Shown here one piece after another: positions 9,076 through 16,475 of a stretch of DNA of 64,000 nt. Below the pieces are notes generated by a model. It was not told where the DNA came from. It did not search any database and was given only the letters and a program-made list of their open reading frames with translations. Within the stretch, counting starts at the first letter, position 1. Every line of letters begins with the position of its first letter. A program made the position numbers and the translations under genes. Origin of the DNA: Pimelobacter simplex (lineage in GTDB: Bacteria; Actinomycetota; Actinomycetes; Propionibacteriales; Nocardioidaceae); the NCBI RefSeq assembly GCF_024662235.1, contig NZ_CP096276.1:5952001-6016000 (forward strand), given 5' to 3'.

Positions 9076-9151
9076 GGGGGTGTGGCGCAGTTGGTAGCGC
9101 GTCTCGTTCGCAATGAGAAGGTCAGGGGTTCGAATCCCCTCACCTCCACCA
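9076..9151 (+). tRNA. tRNA-Ala(CGC)
   Basis: A 76-base cloverleaf: acceptor GGGGGTG pairs with CACCTCC, D stem GCGC/GCGC, anticodon stem TCTCG/TGAGA around loop TTCGCAA (anticodon CGC, reads GCG alanine), T stem AGGGG/CCCCT around TTCGAAT. The 3' CCA is encoded. A strong hairpin terminator follows nine bases later. Confidence 0.97.
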
Positions 9152-9159
9152 GGTAGCAA

Positions 9160-9193
9160 AGAACCGGCAGGTCGCCTACGACCTGCCGGTTCT
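9160..9193 (+). terminator. Intrinsic terminator after tRNA-Ala
   Basis: A perfect 15-base inverted repeat (9160-9174 with 9179-9193) around the loop CCTA, followed by CTCGTTT. It sits directly behind the tRNA and most likely ends its transcript. Confidence 0.85.
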
Positions 9194-9229
9194 CTCGTTT
9201 CGTGGGCTGCCGCGCTCAGGCGGGCGCCC

Positions 9230-9568
9230 TCAGCGGCGGACCGAGCTCGCCACCTTCTTCAGGGCGCTCACGCCCGCGCCGGCCCCGCGTGCGGCCACGC
9301 GGTGCGGCTTGCGGTTCGCCAGGTCGAGGACGGAATCGGCGATGCCCCAGGTGAGCTTGCCCTCGGACAGCTCGACGAGGGTCTCCAGGGGGAGGCCGAC
9401 GGTCATGTCCTCCAGCTCCTGGCGCTCCTTCTCGGTGGCCACCGGCGGAAGCTGGCGCACGATCAGCGCCTTGAACGCGCGTCCGGGCAGTGTCGAGGCC
9501 AGCTCGAGCACGGTGGACTGCCGGGTGAAGGGCCGGACGATCTGCGGCTGGCTCGGGTCGGGGGGCAT
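9230..9568 (-). CDS. Hypothetical protein (112 aa)
   Basis: A 112-residue soluble protein starting MPPDPSQPQIVRPF, with amphipathic stretches (STVLELASTLPGRAFKALIVRQL, a helix-rich middle TEKERQELEDM) and a basic C-terminus (LKKVASSVRR). I do not recognise the family. The ATG at 9568 is chosen because AGGAG lies 6-10 bases upstream; the frame is open to 9610. It is a lone gene between the tRNA terminator and another unknown gene. Confidence 0.6.
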   Translation of the reverse strand: MPPDPSQPQIVRPFTRQSTVLELASTLPGRAFKALIVRQLPPVATEKERQELEDMTVGLPLETLVELSEGKLTWGIADSVLDLANRKPHRVAARGAGAGVSALKKVASSVRR

Positions 9569-9689
9569 GGCGTCTCCTGTCGGGGCGGTGGGCCGCGGAG
9601 CGGCCCGCACAACGTAGTGCGCATCCTGCCGGACGCGGGGGTGTCGCTGTGCCCGTTTCGTGGGTCCGGCCGGACCCCGACGGCTCCGG

Positions 9690-10055
9690 CTAGGGAGCCG
9701 GCTGCACCTGGAGCACCAGCTGGCCCGGCTCGGCCGGGTCGTCGCCCCAGGCGGTCACCGCGACGTGACCGGGCTCGACGCCGATGTTGGCGTACTCGCG
9801 GCTGTAGACGTCGCGCAGCGAGAGCATGCCCTCGGTCTCGATCACGTGGCTGCCGAGCTCGACCAGGCCCCGCGCCGGACGGTCCGCGACCAGGGTGACG
9901 GTGGTCGGGCCGGCGGCGCGGGGACGGATGCCGGTGGCGACGCAGTCGGCGGTGGCCACGCAGGTGGCGTCGCCGAACGAGCGCGGCGGATCGAAGTCCT
10001 CGCGGCCCACCAGGAGCAGGACGGGGCTGGGCAGCTCGACGACGATCGGGGTCAC
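9690..10055 (-). CDS. Hypothetical protein (121 aa)
   Basis: A 121-residue protein with alternating hydrophobic residues (TPIVVELPSPVLLLVGREDF near the start, VTLVADRP in the middle, GQLVLQVQPAP at the end) that suggest a beta-rich fold. It has two cysteines (VATADCVATG and the preceding ATCVATAD). No signal peptide and no family recognised. GTG start at 10055. It lies downstream of the ABC-F gene on the opposite side, with a 55-base gap. Confidence 0.55.
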   Translation of the reverse strand: MTPIVVELPSPVLLLVGREDFDPPRSFGDATCVATADCVATGIRPRAAGPTTVTLVADRPARGLVELGSHVIETEGMLSLRDVYSREYANIGVEPGHVAVTAWGDDPAEPGQLVLQVQPAP

Positions 10056-10110
10056 GGACTCATCGTGCCGGACTCGTCCGACACAACCTCGGCCGCGACC
10101 CCGGTGCCGC

Positions 10111-11721
10111 TCAGGTGGGCAGCGCCGACTCGCGGCTGAGCCGGCCGTGGGCGTCGATCGCGACGACGAGGTCGAGTCCGAGCCGGTCCAGGAAGGCGTG
10201 GTCGTGGCTGACCACCAGGAGCGCGCCGCGATAGCCCGACAGTGCCTCGACGAGCTGGTCGACGCTGGTGACGTCGAGGTTGTTGGTCGGCTCGTCGAGC
10301 ACGAGCAGGTCGGCCGGCGGGTCGGCGAGGAGCAGGGTGGCCAGCGAGACCCGGAAGCGCTCGCCGCCCGACAGCGAGCGGACCGGGCGGTCGACGCTCG
10401 AGCCGCGCAGCAGCAGCCGGGCGAGCTGGTTGCGGATCGTCCCGTCCGGTACGCCGGGCGCCACCGCGCGCACGTTCGCCATCGCGTCGGCGTCCTCGTC
10501 GAGACCGTCGAGGCGCTGGGGCAGGTAGCCGAAGCGGTCCGTCAGCAGCCGCCCGTACGGCGCCCCGGCCCGCGGCGCCGGACCACGCCCGACGAGCTGC
10601 TGGAGGAGCGTCGACTTGCCGGCGCCGTTGGGCCCGACGAGCGCGACCCGCTCCGGTCCCTGGACGACGATCGTGCGGTCGTCCTGGACCAGCTCGACGA
10701 GCTGCCGGCCACGGGGCACGGCGGGATCGGGGAGCGTCAGGTGGATGTGCTCCTCGCGGCGGACCCGGGCGTCGGCCGAGTCGACCGCGGCCTGGGCGGC
10801 CTGCACCTTGTCGTCCAGCGTCGAGCGGAGCGAGCCGGCGGCGTTCTGGGCCTTGCTGGCCCGGTTGCCCGCGAGGATCTTGGGGATCCCGCCGTCCTTC
10901 TGGGTCTTGCGTGCGGTCCGCTCCCGCCGGGCCAGCTTGGTCTCGGCCTCGACGCGCTGGCGCTTCTCGACCTTGAGCGCCTGCTGGGCCGAGCGCGCGG
11001 CCTGCGTGGCGGCGGCCTGCTCCTGCTGCTGGTGCTCGCGCCAGGCGCTGTAGGGGCCGCCGAACGTGGTGAGCCGGCCGTCGTACAGCTCGGCGGTCTG
11101 GTCGACATGCTCCAGCAGCTCGAGGTCGTGGCTGACCACGACCAGCGCGCCGGGCCACTGGTCGACGATGTCCGCGAGCCGGGCGCGGGTGGGCCGGTCG
11201 AGGTTGTTGGTCGGCTCGTCGAGCAGCGTGATCGGCGTACGCCGGATCCGCAGGCCGGTCAGGGCGATGAGCATCGCCTCCCCGCCCGAGACCTCCGCGA
11301 CCCGGCGGTGCAGGTCGCCGGCGCCGAAGCCGATCTGGTCGAGCAGCTCGTCGGCGCGCGCCTCGACGCCCCAGTCGTCGCCGATGGTGTCGAAGTGGCG
11401 CTGGTCGACGTCCCCGCGCTCGACGTGGTCGATGGCGTCGATGATCGCCTGGATGCCGAGCAGCCCGGCGATGGTGGTGTCGGCCTGGAGCGTCAGGGTC
11501 TGCGGCAGGTAGCCCACCGCGCCGACCGTGTCGACGCGGCCGCTCGTCGGTGTGAGCAGGCCGGCGACCAGGCGCAGCAGGGTGGACTTCCCGGCGCCGT
11601 TGCGGCCGACCAGGCCGGTCCGGCCGGAGCTGAACGCGCCGTTGAGGCGGTCGAGGGCGACGGTGCCGTCGGGCCACTCGAGGGTGAGGTCGTGCAGGGT
11701 GATGACAGGGTTCGTGGACAT
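10111..11721 (-). CDS. ABC-F family ATP-binding protein
   Basis: A 536-residue protein with two ATPase modules and no membrane segments: Walker A GRNGAGKST and GPNGAGKST, signatures EVSGGEAM and SLSGGERFRV, Walker B followed by DEPTNNLD in both. A charged Ala/Arg/Lys linker (QQEQAAATQAARSAQQALK) joins them. ABC-F proteins act on the ribosome E site; some protect against antibiotics, others are translation factors, and sequence alone does not separate these here. The ATG at 11721 gives the usual short N-terminus. The 5' region carries a possible leader peptide and hairpin (11843-11897), which would fit an antibiotic-inducible gene. Confidence 0.9.
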   Translation of the reverse strand: MSTNPVITLHDLTLEWPDGTVALDRLNGAFSSGRTGLVGRNGAGKSTLLRLVAGLLTPTSGRVDTVGAVGYLPQTLTLQADTTIAGLLGIQAIIDAIDHVERGDVDQRHFDTIGDDWGVEARADELLDQIGFGAGDLHRRVAEVSGGEAMLIALTGLRIRRTPITLLDEPTNNLDRPTRARLADIVDQWPGALVVVSHDLELLEHVDQTAELYDGRLTTFGGPYSAWREHQQQEQAAATQAARSAQQALKVEKRQRVEAETKLARRERTARKTQKDGGIPKILAGNRASKAQNAAGSLRSTLDDKVQAAQAAVDSADARVRREEHIHLTLPDPAVPRGRQLVELVQDDRTIVVQGPERVALVGPNGAGKSTLLQQLVGRGPAPRAGAPYGRLLTDRFGYLPQRLDGLDEDADAMANVRAVAPGVPDGTIRNQLARLLLRGSSVDRPVRSLSGGERFRVSLATLLLADPPADLLVLDEPTNNLDVTSVDQLVEALSGYRGALLVVSHDHAFLDRLGLDLVVAIDAHGRLSRESALPT

Positions 11722-11842
11722 CGTGAGTTCTCTCGTGCGTCGTGCGAGGGAGGGGACGGTCGTCTCGAACCGTCGGGCACACGCCCGCGCGCAGGACCCG
11801 CCGCGCGCCGAGGGCGCGGGCGAGGAAGTCGTCGCGAAGGCG

Positions 11843-11897
11843 GCCGCCGGTCCGGCGGCTAGCCTCTGTCGACCTCGATGAGCACGGGTCGAGCCTA
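11843..11897 (-). promoter_or_regulatory. Possible leader peptide and attenuator for the ABC-F gene
   Basis: Reading towards the ABC-F gene: a TAGGCT -10-like box (11897-11892), then six bases later a mini-frame GTG..TAG (11885-11859) coding VLIEVDRG, whose stop codon overlaps a 7-bp hairpin (GCCGCCG / CGGCGGC, 11843-11859). The ABC-F start lies about 120 bases on. The layout resembles ribosome-controlled attenuators of ABC-F resistance genes; it is an inference. Confidence 0.35.
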
Positions 11898-11912
11898 TGT
11901 CATGCTCGCGGC

Positions 11913-12204
11913 GTGACGGAGCCGGACCTCGCGGCGCACCGCATCGGCGACCTGCGCCGTACCGCACGGCGAGCGCTCGCCTCGCGCGCGGACGTCGTAC
12001 CGGAGACGCCGGGCTCGAGGGTGGGGTGGTGCCGCGGGCATCCTGTTCGCGGGGGACCAACGTCGACGTCCGCGGCGCCGAGCACAACGGGATGGCGGGA
12101 ATGACCGAGGCGCTGTCGCTCGAGACCGCCTCGGCGGCGACCTGCGTCAGGTGCTGCGCCGCAAGGACCTGCTCCAGCGGGTCGATGCCGCGTTGGGGGA
12201 GTGA
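11913..12204 (+). pseudogene. Possible gene relic spread over three frames
   Basis: The 425 bases between the ABC-F start and the PAP2 gene hold no intact plus-strand gene, but protein-like segments appear in succession in different frames: VTEPDLAAHRIGDLRRTARR from GTG 11913, then VDVRGAEHNGMAGMTEALSL near 12062, then GGDLRQVLRRKDLLQRVDAA ending at a TGA at 12202-12204. This looks like a decayed gene with two or more frameshifts. I cannot name the family. The 3' end overlaps the PAP2 gene on the other strand. Confidence 0.3.
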
Positions 12205-13184
12205 GCGGTGGCCGCCGCCGGGCGGCGTACGCCGACGGTGCGCGGCCCGAGCCACCACGCGGCGGCCGCGATGGCCAGGCCGGCGGGGACGTCGACGGCG
12301 AAGTGCCAGCCGAGGTAGACCGTCGCGACCATGGTGCCGGCGAGGAAGACCGTGAGGGCGATGGTCGTGCGGCGCATCCGGTGCCACCAGGCCAGGCCGA
12401 GGATGGTCGCGGTGACGCCCACGTGGAGGCTGGCGAAGGCGGAGATCTGGGCGAAGACGTCCGGGCCGTGCGGGTGCGCGAGAAGGGCGTCGCGCTGGGC
12501 CAGGTAGTGGGCCTGGGTGTCCTGGATCATCGTGTGCGGCAGCCCGGCGAACTCCTCGGGTGCGGCGTGGAAGGGGCCCAGCGACGGGATGGCGTAGTAG
12601 GTCGCGGTGCCCAGGATCCACACCCAGACGAGGGCGGCGATGCCCGCATAGGCGTCCCGGGTACGACGGGCCAGGGCCACCGCGGCGGGGAAGGCGACCA
12701 CGACGAGCGCGGGGAACGCCTCGTACCAGACCATGAGCACCCACGCGGCGACGTGCGTGCCGAGCAGGTCGTGCAGGAGCACGGCGGGGCTGTGGCCGGC
12801 GAACAGGGCGCGGTCCCAGCGCAGCAGCATCGCGTCGCGCGGGGCGTTGAGGACGTCCCAGCTCTTGAGGTTGTGGTAGACGAAGTAGGTCACCAGGTAG
12901 GCCAGCAGGGCGCTCGCCGCGAGCGCGAGGCGGCGCGGGGGCCAGCGGTCCCGGACGGTCGCGGTGAGGGCCGCACGGGTCCAGGGGCGCGGGGTGCGGA
13001 GCAGGCCGTCGAGCAGCACCAGGGCGGCGAACACCCCGGTGGTGATGACGATCCGGCGGGCGAGGAAGTCGCCGCCGGGGTCGCGGAAGGGGATGCCGAC
13101 CTGGACCGAGCGCGCGACGCCGACACCGGCGAACACCAGCACGACCGCCCACAGCCGGGCGGCACGCCTCCCGTCCGGGCTCAC
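12147..13184 (-). CDS. PAP2-superfamily membrane protein (inositol phosphorylceramide synthase-like)
   Basis: A 345-residue protein with about six to eight hydrophobic segments. The C-terminal half carries the PAP2 catalytic features: FASLHVGVTATILGL (second motif) and YLGWHFAVDVPAG (third motif, with His and Asp). Longer bacterial PAP2 proteins of this shape resemble AUR1/inositol phosphorylceramide synthases and act on phospholipid headgroups at the membrane; the substrate is unknown. The GTG start at 13184 overlaps the stop of the upstream PAP2 gene (GTGA), so the two are coupled. The last 20 residues overlap the relic on the other strand and may not be ancestral. Confidence 0.82.
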   Translation of the reverse strand: MSPDGRRAARLWAVVLVFAGVGVARSVQVGIPFRDPGGDFLARRIVITTGVFAALVLLDGLLRTPRPWTRAALTATVRDRWPPRRLALAASALLAYLVTYFVYHNLKSWDVLNAPRDAMLLRWDRALFAGHSPAVLLHDLLGTHVAAWVLMVWYEAFPALVVVAFPAAVALARRTRDAYAGIAALVWVWILGTATYYAIPSLGPFHAAPEEFAGLPHTMIQDTQAHYLAQRDALLAHPHGPDVFAQISAFASLHVGVTATILGLAWWHRMRRTTIALTVFLAGTMVATVYLGWHFAVDVPAGLAIAAAAWWLGPRTVGVRRPAAATAHSPNAASTRWSRSLRRST

Positions 13185-13777
13185 CCGCGCACCAGTGCGC
13201 GCACGGGGGTGCGGGCCACCGCCTCGACCAGGCGGACCGCGACCGGCCGCACCAGCCGGTACGACGCCAGGGCGATCGCCGCGCCGACCAGGAGGCCGGC
13301 GACCACGTCGAGCGGGAAGTGCGCGCCGACGTACACCCGGGTGGCGGCCATGAGCACGGCCAGCCCGGCGCCGGTCCAGGTGAGGGCGTGCCGTCCGTGC
13401 GCGAGGGCCAGACCCATCGCGACCGCGCCGGCCATCACCGCGTGGTCGCTGGGGAAGGAGGCGTCGGTGCTGCGGCTGACGAGGACGAGGGCGTCGGGTA
13501 CCACGGTGAAGGGGCGGGGCTCGGCGAAGGCGGCGACGAGGAGCTGGTTGGCCCCGAGGGCCACGAGTGCTCCGGCCGGTGCCCACAGCGCGGCGGCGAC
13601 CCGGCGGGGGTCACCCGAGCGCCGCGCCCACCACCACGACAGGAGGAGCAGCGCGGCGAAGAGGACGATCCCGTCCTGGGCGAACAGCCGGGCCGGCGTG
13701 TGCAGCCACGGTGTCGCGCGGGCGAGGTGGTTGACGGCGCGGAACCACGCTTCCTGGGACGCTCCTCCGATCGGCAC
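13181..13777 (-). CDS. PAP2 family phosphatase (BcrC/undecaprenyl-PP phosphatase-like)
   Basis: A 198-residue membrane phosphatase with about five hydrophobic helices and all three PAP2 motifs: AEPRPF, SFPSDHAVMAGA and RVYVGAHFPLDVVAG. Short proteins of this type (BcrC/PgpB) remove a phosphate from undecaprenyl diphosphate or phosphatidylglycerol phosphate outside the membrane, feeding cell-wall synthesis. GTG start at 13777. It is coupled to the next PAP2 gene through a GTGA overlap. Confidence 0.88.
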   Translation of the reverse strand: MPIGGASQEAWFRAVNHLARATPWLHTPARLFAQDGIVLFAALLLLSWWWARRSGDPRRVAAALWAPAGALVALGANQLLVAAFAEPRPFTVVPDALVLVSRSTDASFPSDHAVMAGAVAMGLALAHGRHALTWTGAGLAVLMAATRVYVGAHFPLDVVAGLLVGAAIALASYRLVRPVAVRLVEAVARTPVRALVRG

Positions 13778-13827
13778 GGCGCGAACCTAGGGCGGCGCGC
13801 ATGAAGCGCCGATGAAGGAGAGCGGTC

Positions 13828-14334
13828 CTAGCCGCCGAGCACGCTGCGCCGCAGCACGGCGAGCGGGTCGTGCTCGTCGCGGGTGCCGCGCGGTCCGTCG
13901 CCCTCGGGGGCGAGGAGGCGGCCGGCGTCGCTGCGGGTCCACTCGCGCACGGCCCAGCGCTCGCGGATGCGCCAGCCGGACGGCGTACGGACGAAGTGGT
14001 CGACGTAGCGGAAGCCGGAGGTGAAGTTGCGGCGGGCGTCGTCGCGCGGGGTGCCCCAGTGGACGGCGGTGCCGTAGGTCTCGGCGACGGCCTGGTCGCC
14101 CTGGACCTCGGCGAGGTGGTTGCCGACGAGGTGCATGGTGCCGTCGAGGTGGGGGAGCAGTCCGCGCAGCCAGGCGACGTAGTCGTCGGCGGGGCCGCTG
14201 AAGCCGGTGTGGTGGTCGACGCCGTCGTCGGCGTAGACCGCACGGATGCCGTCGAAGTCGAGGCGGTCGACCGCGCGGCAGTAGCGCAGGACGGCGTCGT
14301 GGATCTCGCGGCGGTCGGCGGCGGTGTCGGTCAC
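13828..14334 (-). CDS. SnoaL/NTF2-like protein
   Basis: A 168-residue protein of the NTF2-like fold: an N-terminal helix ADRREIHDAVLRYCRAVDRLDFDGIRAVYADD, a central THLVGNHLAEVQGDQA-type strand pair (TMHLVGNHLAEVQGD), and the closing RYVDHFVRTPSGWRIRERWAV sheet. Such proteins are dehydratases, isomerases or ligand-binding domains of diverse pathways; the substrate is not predictable. The GTG start at 14334 overlaps the stop of the HdeD-like gene by four bases, so the pair is one operon. Confidence 0.82.
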   Translation of the reverse strand: MTDTAADRREIHDAVLRYCRAVDRLDFDGIRAVYADDGVDHHTGFSGPADDYVAWLRGLLPHLDGTMHLVGNHLAEVQGDQAVAETYGTAVHWGTPRDDARRNFTSGFRYVDHFVRTPSGWRIRERWAVREWTRSDAGRLLAPEGDGPRGTRDEHDPLAVLRRSVLGG

Positions 14335-14900
14335 GCTCCGAGCGTAGGGGCGGGCTGGTCCAAGCCGGCCACGCGGCGGCGCATCGCGAAGCCCATCACC
14401 AGGAAGATGACGCCCCAGACGAACGCCACGAGGCCCAGCACGAACGCGATGCCGAGCGCGCCGCGTCCGGGGTTGGCGACGAACAGGATGCCGAGCAGGA
14501 CGTCGACCGCGGCGCTGGCGAGCAGGAGGCCGCGGGGTGCGGCACCGGAGGCGACGAGGGCGCCGACGCCCTCGAAGACGCCGCGCACGATGAGCCAGAT
14601 CCCGAGGATCCAGGTCAGGGTCACCGCGGTCATCGCCGGGCTGAAGATGGCGAGGAAGGCGGCGACGAGGGCGACCAGTCCCATCACCACGAGGAGCAGG
14701 CGGGCCGCGCCCGGCGTACCGCGCTCGAAGGCCTGGACGAACGACCCGGCACTGTCGAAGAGCGCCCAGAAGCCCCAGAGCAGGACGAGCGCGAGCGCGG
14801 TGTCGAGGGGCCAGACCATGGCGGCGATGCCGAACAGGACGGCGATCACGCCGCGGGCGAGCAGGAGCTTCCAGGACAGGTTCAGCCAGTCGCGGGGCAT
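14331..14900 (-). CDS. HdeD-family (DUF308) membrane protein
   Basis: A 189-residue protein with six hydrophobic helices arranged as three pairs (LLLARGVIAVLFGIAAMVWP, LALVLLWGFWALFDSAGSF and following), each pair repeating the W-P/D pattern typical of HdeD/DUF308 proteins. HdeD contributes to acid resistance in enterobacteria; in actinobacteria the role is not established. The ATG at 14900 has the usual short MPRDWLNLSW lead. Upstream partner of the NTF2-like gene. Confidence 0.85.
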   Translation of the reverse strand: MPRDWLNLSWKLLLARGVIAVLFGIAAMVWPLDTALALVLLWGFWALFDSAGSFVQAFERGTPGAARLLLVVMGLVALVAAFLAIFSPAMTAVTLTWILGIWLIVRGVFEGVGALVASGAAPRGLLLASAAVDVLLGILFVANPGRGALGIAFVLGLVAFVWGVIFLVMGFAMRRRVAGLDQPAPTLGA

Positions 14901-15055
14901 GGGCCGAGGCTACCGCGCCTTCGTGTGACGTGGGCCACACGAATCGGCTGCTGCCAAGTGCTTGCGGGCAGCTAGCACCTTTCGTACTCTCGGTATCTGC
15001 AACTCACCGTTGCACCTAGATCGCACCAACGTCGGTGCGGGGAATCGAGGTCCTC

Positions 15056-15868
15056 ATGCTCGCCTACGAACGCATCGGCTCGGGAGAGCCGCTGGTCCTG
15101 GTCCATGGGATCGGGCACCGCAGGCAGGCGTGGTACCCGGTGGTCGACCGGTTGGCCGAGAAGCGCGAGGTCGTGCTGGTGGACCTGCCGGGGCACGGTG
15201 AGTCGCCGGCGCTGGTGCCGGACGGCCGGCCCGTGCGCGACATCCTGCGCGACATCCTCGAGGACTGCTTCGTCGAGCTCGGCCTGGAGCGCCCGCACAT
15301 CGCCGGCAACTCGCTCGGCGGGCGGATCGCCCTGGAGGCGGCGGCCGACGACCTGGTGAGCAGCGCGACGACGCTGGCCCCGGCGGGCTTCTGGCGCAAC
15401 AAGGTCGACTTCGCCTACATCCGCGCGGTGTTCACGCTGCTGACGGGTGCGGCGACGATCGCGCAGCCGGTCGCGCCGGCCATCCTCAAGACCGGCCCGG
15501 GGCGCGCGGCGGCGTTCGGGCTGCTGATGACCAAAGGCAACCGGCTCTCGCCCGAGGCGGCGCTGGGCGACCTGCGCGGCCTGGTCCACGCGCGCCCGGC
15601 GCTCGAGACGATCATCGACGGCGGCTTCCCGTTCGACCGCCCGATCGACCCGTCGATCCCGATCACCGTCGCGTGGGGCACCCGCGACCTCGTCCTGCTG
15701 CCCTACCAGGCCACGCGCGCCAAGAAGGCGCTGCCCGACGCCGACCACATCTCGCTGCCTGGCTGCGGGCACGTGCCGATGATCGACGACGTCGAGCGCG
15801 TGGTCGACGTGCTGCTGACCGGCTCGGACCACCCGCGCCTCGGCCAGCGCCGCTACGACGTGGCCTGA
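15056..15868 (+). CDS. Alpha/beta-fold hydrolase
   Basis: A 270-residue hydrolase of the alpha/beta superfamily. Seen: the oxyanion-hole segment LVLVHGIGHRRQAW, the nucleophile elbow GNSLGG (Ser), the acid in VAWGTRDLVLL and the catalytic His in GCGHVPM. The substrate is unknown (esterase, lipase or C-C hydrolase). The ATG at 15056 is preferred to the in-frame start at 15035 because GAGG stands 6-9 bases before it and the beta-strand begins immediately. Single gene, with a 35-base gap to the thioesterase. Confidence 0.88.
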   Translation: MLAYERIGSGEPLVLVHGIGHRRQAWYPVVDRLAEKREVVLVDLPGHGESPALVPDGRPVRDILRDILEDCFVELGLERPHIAGNSLGGRIALEAAADDLVSSATTLAPAGFWRNKVDFAYIRAVFTLLTGAATIAQPVAPAILKTGPGRAAAFGLLMTKGNRLSPEAALGDLRGLVHARPALETIIDGGFPFDRPIDPSIPITVAWGTRDLVLLPYQATRAKKALPDADHISLPGCGHVPMIDDVERVVDVLLTGSDHPRLGQRRYDVA

Positions 15869-15903
15869 GCCGCCGCAGGCTCCGGCTTCAGTAGGTTGAG
15901 GCC

Positions 15904-16344
15904 GTGACCGAACTCCAGGCGACCACCGCCGACATCCGCCGGATCATCCCCGTCCTCGACGCCATGCAGGTCGAGGTCGTCGAGCTGGAGCGGACGTCGG
16001 TGGCCGCGCGCATCCCGTCCGGCCCGAACGTCAACCACTTCGGCACGGCGTACGCCGGCTCGCTCTTCACCGTCGCCGAGGTCCTGGGCGGCCTGCTGCC
16101 GCGCACCTCGCTCGCGGTCGAGGGCGGCGTCCCGCTGGTCAAGAGCGTGACCATCGACTTCCTGCGCCCGGCGACGACCGCGGTCGTGGCCCGCGCCTCG
16201 ATCACCGAGGACGAGATCGCCCGCGTGCTCGCCGAGTACGACGAGCGCGGCAAGTCCGACTTCGAGCTCGTCGCCGAGCTCACCGACGAGGCCGGGGCGG
16301 TCGTCGGGCGCACCCGCGGCCTCTACCAGCTGCGGCGGTTCTGA
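15904..16344 (+). CDS. YiiD C-terminal/DUF4442-type hotdog thioesterase
   Basis: A 146-residue hotdog-fold protein: NHFGTAYAGSLFTVAEVLGG is the typical catalytic-helix region of small acyl-CoA thioesterase relatives, followed by KSVTIDFLRPATTAVVARASI and the closing strand. Likely hydrolyses an acyl thioester, substrate unknown. GTG start at 15904. It is followed by the flagellar-type promoter of the GAF kinase, 19 bases after its stop. Confidence 0.78.
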   Translation: MTELQATTADIRRIIPVLDAMQVEVVELERTSVAARIPSGPNVNHFGTAYAGSLFTVAEVLGGLLPRTSLAVEGGVPLVKSVTIDFLRPATTAVVARASITEDEIARVLAEYDERGKSDFELVAELTDEAGAVVGRTRGLYQLRRF

Positions 16345-16363
16345 GACGTTCGTCCCGGGACCG

Positions 16364-16392
16364 CTCAGGCCCAAGGTCCCGGTGCCGATGGG
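16364..16392 (+). promoter_or_regulatory. FliA-type promoter for the GAF sensor kinase
   Basis: CTCAGG (16364-16369), exactly 15 bases, CCGATGGG (16385-16392). Both boxes and the spacing are identical to the cheB promoter at 41509. It points at the kinase gene and ends 83 bases before its ATG. The palindrome GTCCCGGGAC (16352-16361) abuts the -35 box. This places the kinase in the flagellar regulon. Confidence 0.7.
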
Positions 16393-16475
16393 TGGCACGT
16401 GCGCGTGGAGCGAGCCGGCGCGAAGGCGATAGCCTGAGCTCTGTCAGCGATCTTGAGGGAGGGATCGAGTAGCTG

